From positions 1,178,001-1,242,000 of the forward strand of contig NZ_LT990039.1 in the NCBI RefSeq assembly GCF_900312975.1: a stretch of DNA of 64,000 bases. The letters run 5' to 3'. Position numbers and translations under genes: made by a program. Each line of letters opens with the position of its first letter. The first letter of the stretch is position 1. Positions 16,339-25,221 of this stretch are shown here, piece after piece. The stretch is from Massilistercora timonensis (GTDB taxonomy: Bacteria; Bacillota; Clostridia; Lachnospirales; Lachnospiraceae). Below the pieces are notes generated by a model. That model saw nothing but the letters and a program-made list of their open reading frames with translations, was not told the origin of the DNA and did not search any database.

Positions 16339-17220
16339 TTAATCTTCTCCAAGGTCATATCCCTTCATTTGGAACAAACCCAGAATAAACGTTATAATAA
16401 ACACGAAAAACGCGATTGCAGAAGCATATCCCATCCGGTCATTCTCAAAGCCAACCTGATACAGATAGGTAGCCAAAGTCTGAGTGGAGCGGCCCGGCCC
16501 GCCATTCGTCATAACATATACCTCATCATAAACTCGAAATGCTCCCGTAACGACAATGATCATGTTGATCAAAATGGTGTCCTTCATTAAAGGAACTGTA
16601 ATTCTGAAAAATCTCTGAATTCCGGAAGCGCCGTCTATCTCCGCCGCCTCATAGATATCATCTGATATGTTCTGCATTGCTACAATAAAAAGTACTACTG
16701 TATAGCCGATAAACTGCCATTGCGATGCACCTGCTACGCCAAAAATAGCAGACTCCGGATTCCCCAAAATGTCAATATTGGATGTATCTATCCCAAACAA
16801 CTCCAACAAAGGATTGATCAATCCGATTGTAGGACTATACAGCATTTTAAAAGTAATTCCTGTTACGGTGATCATCAGCAGCGATGGAATGAAATAAATT
16901 GTTCGGAAAATCGACTGCCATCTCCGCATAAATTTATTCTCTAAAACCGCTGCGATCACCAGCGAAACTCCTATCTGGCAAACAATTGACATGATCATAA
17001 ATATCAAATTATTTTTTATCGCAATACGGATTGTTTCATCCTGCAGCAATTCCTTATAATTTTCAATTCCTATCCATGTTACATCCTTTGATACAGCGCC
17101 CCATTCATATAGACTATTCATAAAGTTCAATATAATAGGAAGGTATAAAAAAACAAGAATTACAATCATTGCCGGTGCAAGATAGATAAAAGCCGTCTTT
17201 TTGCTGCCTCTTCGATTCAT
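16339..17220 (-). CDS. Sugar ABC transporter permease (MalF/UgpA type)
   Basis: The 293-residue permease has six predicted membrane helices and the EAA loop YEAAEIDGASGIQRFFRITVPLMKD (about 190-215). It partners the permease encoded directly downstream. A 14-bp perfect stem-loop stands between it and the binding-protein gene upstream, probably lowering permease expression relative to the binding protein. Confidence 0.92.
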   Translation of the reverse strand: MNRRGSKKTAFIYLAPAMIVILVFLYLPIILNFMNSLYEWGAVSKDVTWIGIENYKELLQDETIRIAIKNNLIFMIMSIVCQIGVSLVIAAVLENKFMRRWQSIFRTIYFIPSLLMITVTGITFKMLYSPTIGLINPLLELFGIDTSNIDILGNPESAIFGVAGASQWQFIGYTVVLFIVAMQNISDDIYEAAEIDGASGIQRFFRITVPLMKDTILINMIIVVTGAFRVYDEVYVMTNGGPGRSTQTLATYLYQVGFENDRMGYASAIAFFVFIITFILGLFQMKGYDLGED

Positions 17221-17261
17221 ACTCTTGCTCCTTTCTCCTTAAGCACTACTCTGTTAATATC

Positions 17262-17300
17262 AGAGAAGCGTGCCGCCTGTCTGATACGGCACGCTTCTCT
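17262..17300 (-). other. 14-bp intercistronic stem-loop
   Basis: AGAGAAGCGTGCCG (17262-17275) and its exact complement (17287-17300) flank an 11-base loop between the binding-protein and permease genes. There is no T-run on the minus strand. Such structures typically protect the upstream message or attenuate downstream genes. Confidence 0.8.
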
Positions 17301-17312
17301 TTGTATAATTCT

Positions 17313-18623
17313 CTATTCTGCCTTTACCTTAGCCGCTGCTGCCTGAACATCCGCCATAACATCCTCTGCTGACTTTCCGTCGAGTCCTTCCTGAAGACTT
17401 ACCATATACTGATCTGCGATAGAAGCTTCAATCGCGCAATCCAGCCAATCAGCAATATTTGTATAGCTTTCCGCCGCCTCTGCATATGCCTCTTCAGTTG
17501 CCGGCGTCGCATTTTCTGCTGTAATGCCACCTACTAAAGTATTTGGAAGTCCGGCTTCTTTTGTCTGTTTCTGTCCTTGCTCCAGACTGGTCATGAATTT
17601 CAGGAATTTAATCGCTTCCTCTGGATGCTTTGTGTTTTTAGATACGATCCAGGCTTCCGCGCCACCACTGATGGTTCCCGGATCTCCCGCTGCTCCTTCC
17701 ATAACAGGAACTTTAAAGTATCCCCAGTTTTCTGCGCCCATTCCATCATCAAACTGTGTAAACTGAGCGGTTGCATCCAACATCATAGCAGCCTGGCCTG
17801 CGCAGAACTGCTCACGCACCTGGTAATAATCTTTAGAATTCACATGATCTCCAAAATATCCCTTCTCGTTCATGTCCAAGAAAGTCTGCACCGCTTCTAC
17901 ATAGGCTTCGTCAGTAAACTCACCTTCACCCGTTGTATAATCTTTGGTCATAACATCCTTGGGAACCATCATTGCGTTAAGTTCTCCGATCCACCAGGAT
18001 CCATACCAGGGCTGTGAATTTCCGAAAGCAACCGGGATCACATCCGTTTCAGCTAATTTGTCACATATTGCAATAAATTCATCCCAAGTCTCCGGAATTT
18101 CAAGGTCGTATTCCTCAAACACCTGTTTATTATAAATCATATACATGATACTGCTTCTAAAAGGAACCGCCCATGTTTTTCCCTCATAAGTCACGTTGTT
18201 AAAAAACGCCGGGAGAAAGCTTTCTGCCCACTCAGGATCCTCTTCAAAATAGGGCGTAAGATCAAGCGCCATATCGTTACGCGCGAATCTTACTGTACGT
18301 TCTCCTGTCCAGGTAAAATAGATATCCGGCATCTCTCCGCCAGAGGCAATAACACTAAGCTTATCTTTCATAGCCTCATCGGAAACATTTTCCATCTCAA
18401 TCTTAATATCTGGATTTTCCTCTTCAAACTGAGCAACTGCATCCACAAAATACTGTGCATACGGATCTTCCGGATACTTGTTCAAAAAGGTCAAAGTAAC
18501 TGTCCCATCTTCACTTTCACCACTTCCACTATCCGCGTCGCCAGAACCACTTGTTGCACATCCTGCCAGCATACCAAGTATCATAGTCGCCGACAACAAT
18601 GCCGCCAAAATTCTTTTTTTCAT
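17313..18623 (-). CDS. Sugar ABC transporter substrate-binding lipoprotein
   Basis: This 436-residue family 1 (UgpB/MalE-like) solute receptor has a lipoprotein signal: basic MKKR, a hydrophobic stretch and lipobox LAGC with the lipidated Cys near residue 23. A Ser/Gly/Asp-rich linker follows. The mature part has the family motif FMTSLEQGQKQTKEAGLPNT. ATG 18623 has AGGAAGGAG upstream, while the longer frame to 18692 overlaps the kinase gene. From context it delivers Amadori compounds. Confidence 0.92.
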   Translation of the reverse strand: MKKRILAALLSATMILGMLAGCATSGSGDADSGSGESEDGTVTLTFLNKYPEDPYAQYFVDAVAQFEEENPDIKIEMENVSDEAMKDKLSVIASGGEMPDIYFTWTGERTVRFARNDMALDLTPYFEEDPEWAESFLPAFFNNVTYEGKTWAVPFRSSIMYMIYNKQVFEEYDLEIPETWDEFIAICDKLAETDVIPVAFGNSQPWYGSWWIGELNAMMVPKDVMTKDYTTGEGEFTDEAYVEAVQTFLDMNEKGYFGDHVNSKDYYQVREQFCAGQAAMMLDATAQFTQFDDGMGAENWGYFKVPVMEGAAGDPGTISGGAEAWIVSKNTKHPEEAIKFLKFMTSLEQGQKQTKEAGLPNTLVGGITAENATPATEEAYAEAAESYTNIADWLDCAIEASIADQYMVSLQEGLDGKSAEDVMADVQAAAAKVKAE

Positions 18624-18648
18624 AACACTTCTCCTTCCTGTTAAAATT

Positions 18649-19533
18649 TTAGAGATTAATAATTTCCGACAGCCGGTCCGGGTCGACGTCATACCCTACA
18701 CCTAAAGAACCGTCTTTTACTACTACCGTCGCCGCAAACTCAGCTGCTTTTTGCAAGGCAACAGTTATCTTATTCTCAGCAGGGATCAGCTCGTCAGCTT
18801 CCGCCGAGTAATAATTCACCAAAAATGCGCTAATAAAGGAATCGCCCGCTCCCATAGTATCTGTCGCTTTCACCTGACAGATACCCTGTTCATAATATTT
18901 CTCCCCGTCATATGCAATTGTTGGCTCCCCGCCTTTGGTTCCAACAGCCAGTTCCGCTCCCAGATCTGTACATCTTTTCAATATCGCTCTTGTTTTTTCT
19001 TCCGTCAGATGGCTGCAGGAAAAGAAACCGAACTTTATAGATGGAGCAATGTTCTCAATATCTTTTTCTGTAAAATCATCATAAAAGTCATAACTGATAA
19101 CTGCGCCGGCATTAAAAAGTTTTTCAATCTTTTCTACTGTCAGGCGCGACGCGCGACTAAGGCTTACAACATCAAAAGTTTTTATATATTCCAACTCTTC
19201 ATCTGTAAAAACAAACGGATATAAATCTGTAACTCCCTTGCGATTCCAATCTAAGAAAACACGGTCTCCGTCTTGTAAGTCTACTAACGCATACCCACTG
19301 GAGCCTTTTTCATGGTGGCAATAGCTAGTGTCAATTCCTGCTTCAACCAAAGTCTTTTCGAGGATCTCTCCTACTTTATCATCTGCGAAAACCCCCATAA
19401 AGGCCGCCTGCGCTCCCTGAAGTTTTGCGTCATAAGCCACATTATATTCATTTCCTCCCGGATACATCCGTTTCTGATGGCAATATATATCTACAACATT
19501 TATTCCGATTCCTAATATTTTTGGTATTTTCAT
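18649..19533 (-). CDS. PfkB-family kinase, FrlD-like
   Basis: The 294-residue carbohydrate kinase opens with GIGINVVDIYCHQKRMYPGGNEYNVAY, closely like fructoselysine 6-kinase FrlD. It has the PfkB signature DTMGAGDSFISAFL with catalytic Asp (about 240-253), and RVFLDWNRKGVTDL in the lid region. It would phosphorylate the imported Amadori product before the SIS deglycases cleave it. It is the first gene of the main operon, with promoter and operators at 19561-19606. Confidence 0.82.
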   Translation of the reverse strand: MKIPKILGIGINVVDIYCHQKRMYPGGNEYNVAYDAKLQGAQAAFMGVFADDKVGEILEKTLVEAGIDTSYCHHEKGSSGYALVDLQDGDRVFLDWNRKGVTDLYPFVFTDEELEYIKTFDVVSLSRASRLTVEKIEKLFNAGAVISYDFYDDFTEKDIENIAPSIKFGFFSCSHLTEEKTRAILKRCTDLGAELAVGTKGGEPTIAYDGEKYYEQGICQVKATDTMGAGDSFISAFLVNYYSAEADELIPAENKITVALQKAAEFAATVVVKDGSLGVGYDVDPDRLSEIINL

Positions 19534-19560
19534 GTCAGCCTCTCATTTCACAAAATGTAT

Positions 19561-19606
19561 TAATACGTCTTATTTGTATAATAAATTGGTACGTCATTTT
19601 TGTCAA
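19561..19606 (-). promoter_or_regulatory. frlD operon promoter with two GntR half-operators
   Basis: On the minus strand TTGACA (19601-19606), 17 bases and TATTAT (19578-19583) form the promoter. The shared operator TAATACGTCTTA (plus strand, 19561-19572) abuts the -10 box downstream. A second TACGTC core (19590-19595) sits in the spacer, 26 bases away. Confidence 0.8.
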
Positions 19607-19756
19607 TCATTTTTGTTTAAACTCAATATTTTTGTTTATTATTGCCTGTTTTTATCATTATTTTTTGTTAAAAAAGCTATTTTTTCAATTTTTATAAGTC
19701 ATTTGTTCTTCGTGTTGTTTTATTACGTATTATTTCGTGTCCTTTCCTGCCATTAA

Positions 19757-19792
19757 CAAAAAAACGCCCTGAATGCCTACAGCACTCAGAGC
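19757..19792 (-). terminator. Terminator of gntR copy 2
   Basis: On the minus strand an 11-bp stem (19766-19792, two G-U wobbles, short loop) is followed by seven T (19758-19764), 19 bases past the regulator stop. Between it and 19607 the DNA is very A/T-rich and shows no gene. Confidence 0.85.
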
Positions 19793-19810
19793 TGTTTTTC
19801 TTTACAAATA

Positions 19811-20539
19811 TTAGATATACCATTTAAGAAAACGGTCGTTATCCCCTCTCACCCAATCTCTTACTGTATGGATTGGATCTCCATTCATATCGAACACACA
19901 CATTTCACTTGTAATTACTGGCGTTCCTACAGACAGATTTAAGTAATCTGCAATCTCCTCGTCCGCAAATACAATTTTAACACTTCGTCTCCCCTTATTG
20001 GACGGTATCATATGATATTTATTCATTAGTATTTCGTAAAAAGACCCTTCCAGATTATCATCCTTAATCTTGATCATATCCGGGAAAAGATGATTCTCTT
20101 CTACCGTTACCGGAACACCATCCGCAATCCGAACTCTTTTAAAAACAAGTATTTTCCCATTTGCTTTTTCGCCAAAAAATTCTCTGTCCAAATCCGTTTT
20201 AATATCTTCTATTTCCAGTTTAACTACTTTTGATGTGAGATTCACTCCCTGCATCTTGGCATCTTCTGTAAAACTTGTAACTCCAATTGGAAGCCGCAGC
20301 ATGTCTGAATGGGCCACAAAGCTTCCTTTCCCCTGTACCTTGATAATATATCCTTCAACCGTCAGTTCTTCCATTGCGTTGCGAACTGTTACCCGGCTCA
20401 TATTATATTCCTTTTGCAGCTGCGTCTCCGAGGGAAGCTTGTCTCCTGGTTTCAATATCCCTGTACGAATTTCTCTTTTAATCTTATTCTTTAACTGGAG
20501 ATATAACGGAGTTGAATTACTTTTTTCGATGCGTGACAT
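19811..20539 (-). CDS. GntR/HutC family regulator (copy 2)
   Basis: This 242-residue winged-helix plus UTRA protein (LPSETQLQKEYNMSRVTVRNAMEELTVEGYIIKVQGKGSFV at about 35-75) is paralogous to the regulator at 13699-14427. The ATG at 20539 follows AGGAAG; the longer frame to 20638 would start in promoter DNA. It is transcribed away from the MFS gene, with the shared operator in the divergent promoter region, and is the best candidate for binding the TAATACGTCTTA sites. Confidence 0.88.
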   Translation of the reverse strand: MSRIEKSNSTPLYLQLKNKIKREIRTGILKPGDKLPSETQLQKEYNMSRVTVRNAMEELTVEGYIIKVQGKGSFVAHSDMLRLPIGVTSFTEDAKMQGVNLTSKVVKLEIEDIKTDLDREFFGEKANGKILVFKRVRIADGVPVTVEENHLFPDMIKIKDDNLEGSFYEILMNKYHMIPSNKGRRSVKIVFADEEIADYLNLSVGTPVITSEMCVFDMNGDPIHTVRDWVRGDNDRFLKWYI

Positions 20540-20588
20540 GATTCTTCTTCTTCCTCGCCTTGTATTAAAGGTCGTATTATTTCTTTTC

Positions 20589-20617
20589 ATTATATACCAA
20601 CCACAAAATAAATACAA
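20589..20617 (-). promoter_or_regulatory. gntR copy 2 promoter
   Basis: On the minus strand TTGTAT (20612-20617), 17 bases, TATAAT (20589-20594). The start would be about 45 bases upstream of the chosen ATG. Confidence 0.65.
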
Positions 20618-20628
20618 TCTTAAAATCA

Positions 20629-20657
20629 TTGACACCAAATTTAATACGTCTTAATAT
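20629..20657 (+). promoter_or_regulatory. MFS gene promoter overlapped by GntR operator
   Basis: TTGACA (20629-20634), 17 bases, TAATAT (20652-20657). The shared operator (20641-20653) fills the spacer and touches the -10 box, which suits repression by one of the local GntR proteins. Confidence 0.8.
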
Positions 20658-20688
20658 ATTTTATATATTATTGAAAGGAGAGACTCCT

Positions 20689-21855
20689 ATGAAAAAAAAT
20701 CTATTCCCAAAATTTACGACTGTTATCTCCCTGTATTATATTTCATATGCCGTTATATATGGATTTGTAACCGTCTTCATGCAATACAGGCACTTCACTA
20801 ATACAGAGATCGGTCTCTCCCTGGCATGCGCTTCTGTCCTCTGTATCCTTTTGCAATATTTTTCCGGTTCGTTTTTAGACAGACATCCCGACCTTTCTGT
20901 GAAAACAATTATGTTAATTTCATTTATTCTTGTATATGGAATATGTATCATCTTGTTTCTGGTCAAAATGAAATGGTTTATTTTCTTTTCCTATACGATA
21001 GTTGGCGCGATTATGCTTGCCGGCGCTTCCTTTTCCAATATGTTTGGAATGGAATATCTGAATTCCAATATACCTTTAAATTATTCTCTTGCAAGGGGAA
21101 TCGGTTCCTTTTGTTTTGCCGGTACTTCTCTGCTCATGGGAAGTATTATCAAACTGTTCTCTGTTATGAGTATCTTCCCTGTCTTCTTTGTAGTCCATTT
21201 ATTGCTTCTGCTTTCTTTGCTTTTCATACACCCTGCTCCCAGATCTGTTTACGATAATCCTTTGCCCAAAGAGCATACGAAGAAAATGGATCCTCTTTTC
21301 CTTTTTTTATTGGCAAGTCTCCTTCTCGTTTATATTAGCTATACTTCTGTCTACAATTTTCAAATCAACATCGTAACCGCCGTAGGCGGCGGCAGTCAGG
21401 AAATGGGAATCTCCAACTGTATCGCAGCTATGCTTGAACTACCGGCCATGGCTCTTTTTATTCCGCTGTCTAAGAAGTTTTCTTATGGAACCCTTCTTAA
21501 GACGTCCTGTCTCTTTTTCTTCTTCAAAATAACCGCTTTTTATTTTGCTGATCATATCTGGGGAATCTATCTTGCGCAATGCCTCCAGTTTTTCTCTTAT
21601 GGTCTATTTGTACCAGCTTCTTCGTATTTTATTAATTCCATTCTCCCCCCGCAGGATAAATCCAAAGGTCAATCTGCGCTTGGTATCTTTACCTTTGGCC
21701 TTAGTGGACTGATTTCCAGCTTATTAAGCGGCATCCTTCTGGATCTCTTTACTGTAAAAACAATGTTGGCGTTAGAAAGTCTGCTTACATTTATCGGTGT
21801 TATTGGCGTATTTATCGCCTGTCACTTTATGCAGACTTCAAAATCCAAGATATAG
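20689..21855 (+). CDS. MFS transporter
   Basis: The 388-residue protein has twelve hydrophobic segments and a central basic loop near residues 200-215 (PKEHTKKMD). It resembles the LacY/MFS_1-like group of sugar or nucleoside symporters. The start follows AAAGGAG, and the upstream in-frame TTG at 20629 is the -35 box itself. The shared GntR operator puts it in the frl-like regulon, so it may import or export an Amadori compound or its amine product. The exact substrate is unknown. Confidence 0.8.
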   Translation: MKKNLFPKFTTVISLYYISYAVIYGFVTVFMQYRHFTNTEIGLSLACASVLCILLQYFSGSFLDRHPDLSVKTIMLISFILVYGICIILFLVKMKWFIFFSYTIVGAIMLAGASFSNMFGMEYLNSNIPLNYSLARGIGSFCFAGTSLLMGSIIKLFSVMSIFPVFFVVHLLLLLSLLFIHPAPRSVYDNPLPKEHTKKMDPLFLFLLASLLLVYISYTSVYNFQINIVTAVGGGSQEMGISNCIAAMLELPAMALFIPLSKKFSYGTLLKTSCLFFFFKITAFYFADHIWGIYLAQCLQFFSYGLFVPASSYFINSILPPQDKSKGQSALGIFTFGLSGLISSLLSGILLDLFTVKTMLALESLLTFIGVIGVFIACHFMQTSKSKI

Positions 21856-21935
21856 CTGATTTCCCATTGTCTTGTATCACATTTCATTGTATCATGCAAA
21901 TAGAATAAATCGCTATTTACGGAAAGGACATCGCC

Positions 21936-22589
21936 ATGACACACAAGGAAATCTTAGCAACTGTAGACCACACCCTTCTGACCCAGACAGCCACTTGGGA
22001 AGAGATCAAAGTAATCTGCGACGACGGCGCAAAATACCACACCGCCTCCGTCTGTATCCCGCCCTGCTATGTAAAGCAGGCAAAAGAATATATCGGCGAC
22101 ACTGTGAAGGTTTGCACCGTGATCGGTTTCCCCAATGGGAATTCCACAACGGAGTCCAAAGTGTTTGAGACAAAAAACGCCATTGAAAATGGCGCGGATG
22201 AGATTGATATGGTCATCAATATCGGCGCGCTGAAGGATAAGAATTATGATCTTGTACGCTCTGAGATCGCCGCTGTCAAAGAAGCCTGTGGCCAGCGGAT
22301 TTTAAAAGTGATCATTGAGACCTGTCTTCTGACAGAAGAAGAAAAGGTCAAAATGTGCCAGCTTGTCACTGAGGCGGGAGCGGACTTCATCAAGACTTCT
22401 ACCGGTTTCTCCAAAGCCGGCGCCACCTTTGAAGACGTAGCCCTCTTTGCGAAGCATATGGGCCCGGACGTCAAGATCAAAGCCGCCGGCGGCATCTCCT
22501 CCTTTGCGGACGCGGAAGAGTTCCTCCGCCTGGGCGCCTCCAGGCTTGGCACCAGCAGACTTGTTAAGATCGAGAAGGGATTGTTATGA
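21936..22589 (+). CDS. deoC: Deoxyribose-phosphate aldolase
   Basis: This class I TIM-barrel aldolase (217 residues) cleaves 2-deoxyribose-5-phosphate to acetaldehyde and glyceraldehyde-3-phosphate. The Schiff-base lysine lies in DFIKTSTGF (about 150). The second lysine is in VKIKAAGGI, and the opening is [17 protein letters not shown] ribosome site precedes the ATG. Its stop overlaps the MATE start by 4 bases (ATGA). Confidence 0.95.
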   Translation: MTHKEILATVDHTLLTQTATWEEIKVICDDGAKYHTASVCIPPCYVKQAKEYIGDTVKVCTVIGFPNGNSTTESKVFETKNAIENGADEIDMVINIGALKDKNYDLVRSEIAAVKEACGQRILKVIIETCLLTEEEKVKMCQLVTEAGADFIKTSTGFSKAGATFEDVALFAKHMGPDVKIKAAGGISSFADAEEFLRLGASRLGTSRLVKIEKGLL

Positions 22590-23926
22590 TCACAGCAACC
22601 AACCAGGACCGTTTCCGGGATGTAGCCCTGGAGCTTCTGCGCTTCAGCCTGCCCCTGATCTTAAGCGGCGTCCTCCAGCAGCTTTACAACTGGGCGGACG
22701 CTTTCATCGTGGGCAATGTAGAAGGCGAGGCAGCACTGGCGGCGGTGGGATGCACCACCTCCACCATCAACTTCTACGTGATGGCCATCACCGGATTTAC
22801 GCTGGGACTTTCCATCCTTTTTGCCCAGCGTTACGGGAGCGGGCAGACTGAGGAGATCCCTGCCATTTTATCCTCCTTCTCCCTGCTTCTTGGGGGCATC
22901 TTCCTTGTGCTGGCCGCGCTGGGCATTCTTTTCGCCCTGCCCCTCCTTACTCTTCTTCACACCACTGAAGACACCATCACGCTGGCGGGAGACTATCTGC
23001 GGATCGTCCTTATAGGGATCCCGTTCCTGGCCGTATATAATGTATATTCCGCCGCCCTGCGGGGGATCGGCGACAGCAAGGCTCCCTTCTACGCAGTCCT
23101 TCTCTCTTCCGTGACCAACGTAGTCCTGGACATCCTGCTGGTGGCAGTTCTCCGGTGGCACGTAGCCGGAGCCGCCATTGCCACTGTGATATCCCAGGCA
23201 GCCATGACCCTTTTCCTGATCCTGTATGGCATCCGCAGGTATCCTCTTCTGCGCTTTTCCCCCGGCCGGAAAATGTTGTCGGCTGCGGCGCTGCGCCAGG
23301 GCTTCCATTTTAGCCTTCCGCCTATGATCCAGTCCAGTATCAGTTCTCTGGGAAGCCTGATCCTCCAGAACTTCATGAACGGGTTCGGCACGCAGACGGT
23401 GGCTGCCATTACTACCGCCTACCGGATCGATACCATTGTTCTTCTGCCTATCATCAATCTCGGCTCCGGTATCTCCACGCTTACCGCCCAGAGCTACGGA
23501 GCGGGGAGAACAGACCGCACCCGCCGGATCCTGCTGGCCGGCAGCGGCGTTATGCTGCTGGTCTCTCTTGCCCTGACCCTGTTGGTGATCCCCACCGGCG
23601 GTCACCTCATCGCCCTCTTTGGCGCCGGGGCCGAAGCCGTGCGGATCGGGTCCGATTTCTTCCTGCGTATCGCCAGTTTCTATGTAGTCTACGGACTTGC
23701 CATGTCTGTCCGGGGCTGCCTGGAAGGGATCGGGGATGTGACCTATTCCAGCATCGCAGGGATCGCCTCTTTAGTCTTCCGTATTTTCCTTTCCTATGCC
23801 CTGGCAGACCTTTTTGGAAATATGGTGATCGCTTATGCGGAGGCTTTCTCCTGGCTTCTGCTTCTCGGCCTCTATATACTGCGGGCCTGGATCCGTGGAT
23901 TTTCGGGACGAAAGAATGTTTCTTGA
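22586..23926 (+). CDS. MATE family efflux transporter
   Basis: The 446-residue protein has twelve membrane helices in two homologous halves. It opens with the MATE pattern [38 protein letters not shown]. It probably exports drugs or metabolites by cation antiport. It is translationally coupled to deoC, although no functional link is known. A short inverted repeat GAATGTT/AACATTC follows the stop (about 23913-23953) and may be a weak terminator. Confidence 0.92.
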   Translation: MITATNQDRFRDVALELLRFSLPLILSGVLQQLYNWADAFIVGNVEGEAALAAVGCTTSTINFYVMAITGFTLGLSILFAQRYGSGQTEEIPAILSSFSLLLGGIFLVLAALGILFALPLLTLLHTTEDTITLAGDYLRIVLIGIPFLAVYNVYSAALRGIGDSKAPFYAVLLSSVTNVVLDILLVAVLRWHVAGAAIATVISQAAMTLFLILYGIRRYPLLRFSPGRKMLSAAALRQGFHFSLPPMIQSSISSLGSLILQNFMNGFGTQTVAAITTAYRIDTIVLLPIINLGSGISTLTAQSYGAGRTDRTRRILLAGSGVMLLVSLALTLLVIPTGGHLIALFGAGAEAVRIGSDFFLRIASFYVVYGLAMSVRGCLEGIGDVTYSSIAGIASLVFRIFLSYALADLFGNMVIAYAEAFSWLLLLGLYILRAWIRGFSGRKNVS

Positions 23927-23964
23927 GAAAATCTTATTTCTTCGTGAACATTCTGTGTCTCCTC

Positions 23965-23993
23965 TTGAGTCTTTTTGGAAAAGCTACTAGAAT
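23965..23993 (+). promoter_or_regulatory. Promoter of the 105-residue gene
   Basis: TTGAGT (23965-23970), 17 bases, TAGAAT (23988-23993), about 45 bases before the ATG with its AGGAGG site. Confidence 0.6.
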
Positions 23994-24037
23994 AAACTAC
24001 TGATACAGCAGATGATTTTACAGGAGGATATCAAGAT

Positions 24038-24355
24038 ATGATGATAGATGATAAGAAAAACAGAGAAACCGGCATCTTCAACCCGGAAGATTTCTTCGAA
24101 GATGATTTTGAGGTCATTTACGAAGGAGATCTTCCGGAGCTTCCAACCGAAGGACTTTCCGACAACTACAAGGATGTGCTTTCCAGTCTCTCGGATCTGG
24201 ACGATACCGGAAGCATCGACTATGTGGCGGAAAACCGTACCGGCCACATCGACCCGGAGCGGGTGGCCGCCCGGGAGGCTGAGATCGAACAAAGGATGAA
24301 AGACCCCACTATCGGAGAGCGTATTATGCAGGGGATACGCCGCCTGATGCCGTAA
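24038..24355 (+). CDS. Acidic hypothetical protein
   Basis: This 105-residue soluble protein is rich in Asp/Glu (FNPEDFFEDDFEVIYEGDLPELP) with a more basic, helical C-terminus (IEQRMKDPTIGERIMQGIRRLMP). A good AGGAGG site and its own promoter support expression. No domain is recognised. It converges on the membrane-protein gene at 24357-25202, with one base between the two stop codons. Confidence 0.65.
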   Translation: MMIDDKKNRETGIFNPEDFFEDDFEVIYEGDLPELPTEGLSDNYKDVLSSLSDLDDTGSIDYVAENRTGHIDPERVAAREAEIEQRMKDPTIGERIMQGIRRLMP

Positions 24356-24356
24356 T

Positions 24357-25202
24357 CTAAGAATTTTCTTCTGACTGCGCTTTCTTCAGGAAGTCCGCGT
24401 CCTTGGTCTTAAGCCTGGGGATAAACCGGCGGGCGAATTTCCCCTTCCCCCGGTTTTTCACATAGAAATACCCGATGATGGAGAAGACCGTCGCGCCGAT
24501 GAAATTCACCAGCAGGTCCTCCATGGTATCCAGAAGACCGATATCCAGATAACCGCCAAGGCCGAGAGACTCCCCGTTCACCGCCACGTCCCGGATCCCG
24601 GTGACGCCCACCACGTGGTTGCCTCCCGCCGGGTCCAGCATCACAGAGTAAATGGTGTTCACAATGGTATCTTTCTGCATATCCAGGTGGAAGATCTGAT
24701 CCATTCCAAACTCAAAGAATTCCCAGATCACGCCGATGGTCATGGAGAAGCAGAACGCCACCACAGCCAGGAACGCCGGGGAGAGCTGGAAGGAAATCTT
24801 CTTATTCCGGTTCAGGATATCCACCAGGGCAAACCCGATGGCCGCCATCAGGAATCCGTTAAGGGTGTGCAGCACCGTGTCCCACATGGGGATCTTCTCA
24901 TAGTACGCCTGGATCTCTCCCAGGATTTCCGCCGCGAAGATAAACAGCAGCATAATGATCTCCAGAGCCGTGGGCAGCTCGATCTTCAGATTGATCTGGA
25001 TCAGGCTTGGCATAATAAGGAGCACCAGCGTCAGCGCGCACAGGAATACATTTTCAAAATTGCGGTTCAGGATCTGGAGGATCATCACAAGGATCACCAG
25101 CGCCCGAAGCGTCATATAGACAATGAAGGAGCTTTTATGCTCCCTCAGTTCCATGCGGAGGGCCTTGCCCATCACCCGCATCCGTTTCTTCATATTTTTC
25201 AT
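24357..25202 (-). CDS. Multi-pass membrane protein, unknown
   Basis: The 281-residue protein has about seven hydrophobic segments, cytoplasmic basic ends (MKNMKKRMRVMGK; RGKGKFARRFIPRLKTK) and the conserved-looking core MWDTVLHTLNGFLMAAIGFALVDIL plus IGVIWEFFEFGMDQIF. The WD..LH..NGF and WEFFE patterns recall the DUF2238/YjdF group, but that is tentative. It starts 20 bases after the SufB-like gene and is probably the last gene of that operon. Confidence 0.7.
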   Translation of the reverse strand: MKNMKKRMRVMGKALRMELREHKSSFIVYMTLRALVILVMILQILNRNFENVFLCALTLVLLIMPSLIQINLKIELPTALEIIMLLFIFAAEILGEIQAYYEKIPMWDTVLHTLNGFLMAAIGFALVDILNRNKKISFQLSPAFLAVVAFCFSMTIGVIWEFFEFGMDQIFHLDMQKDTIVNTIYSVMLDPAGGNHVVGVTGIRDVAVNGESLGLGGYLDIGLLDTMEDLLVNFIGATVFSIIGYFYVKNRGKGKFARRFIPRLKTKDADFLKKAQSEENS

Positions 25203-25221
25203 AAGTATCTTTTTCTCCGCT

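Noticed and set aside
13699-20539. Treating the two GntR genes as a composite transposon border
   Set aside because: They are diverged paralogues with functional-looking operators, and no transposase or terminal inverted repeats are present.
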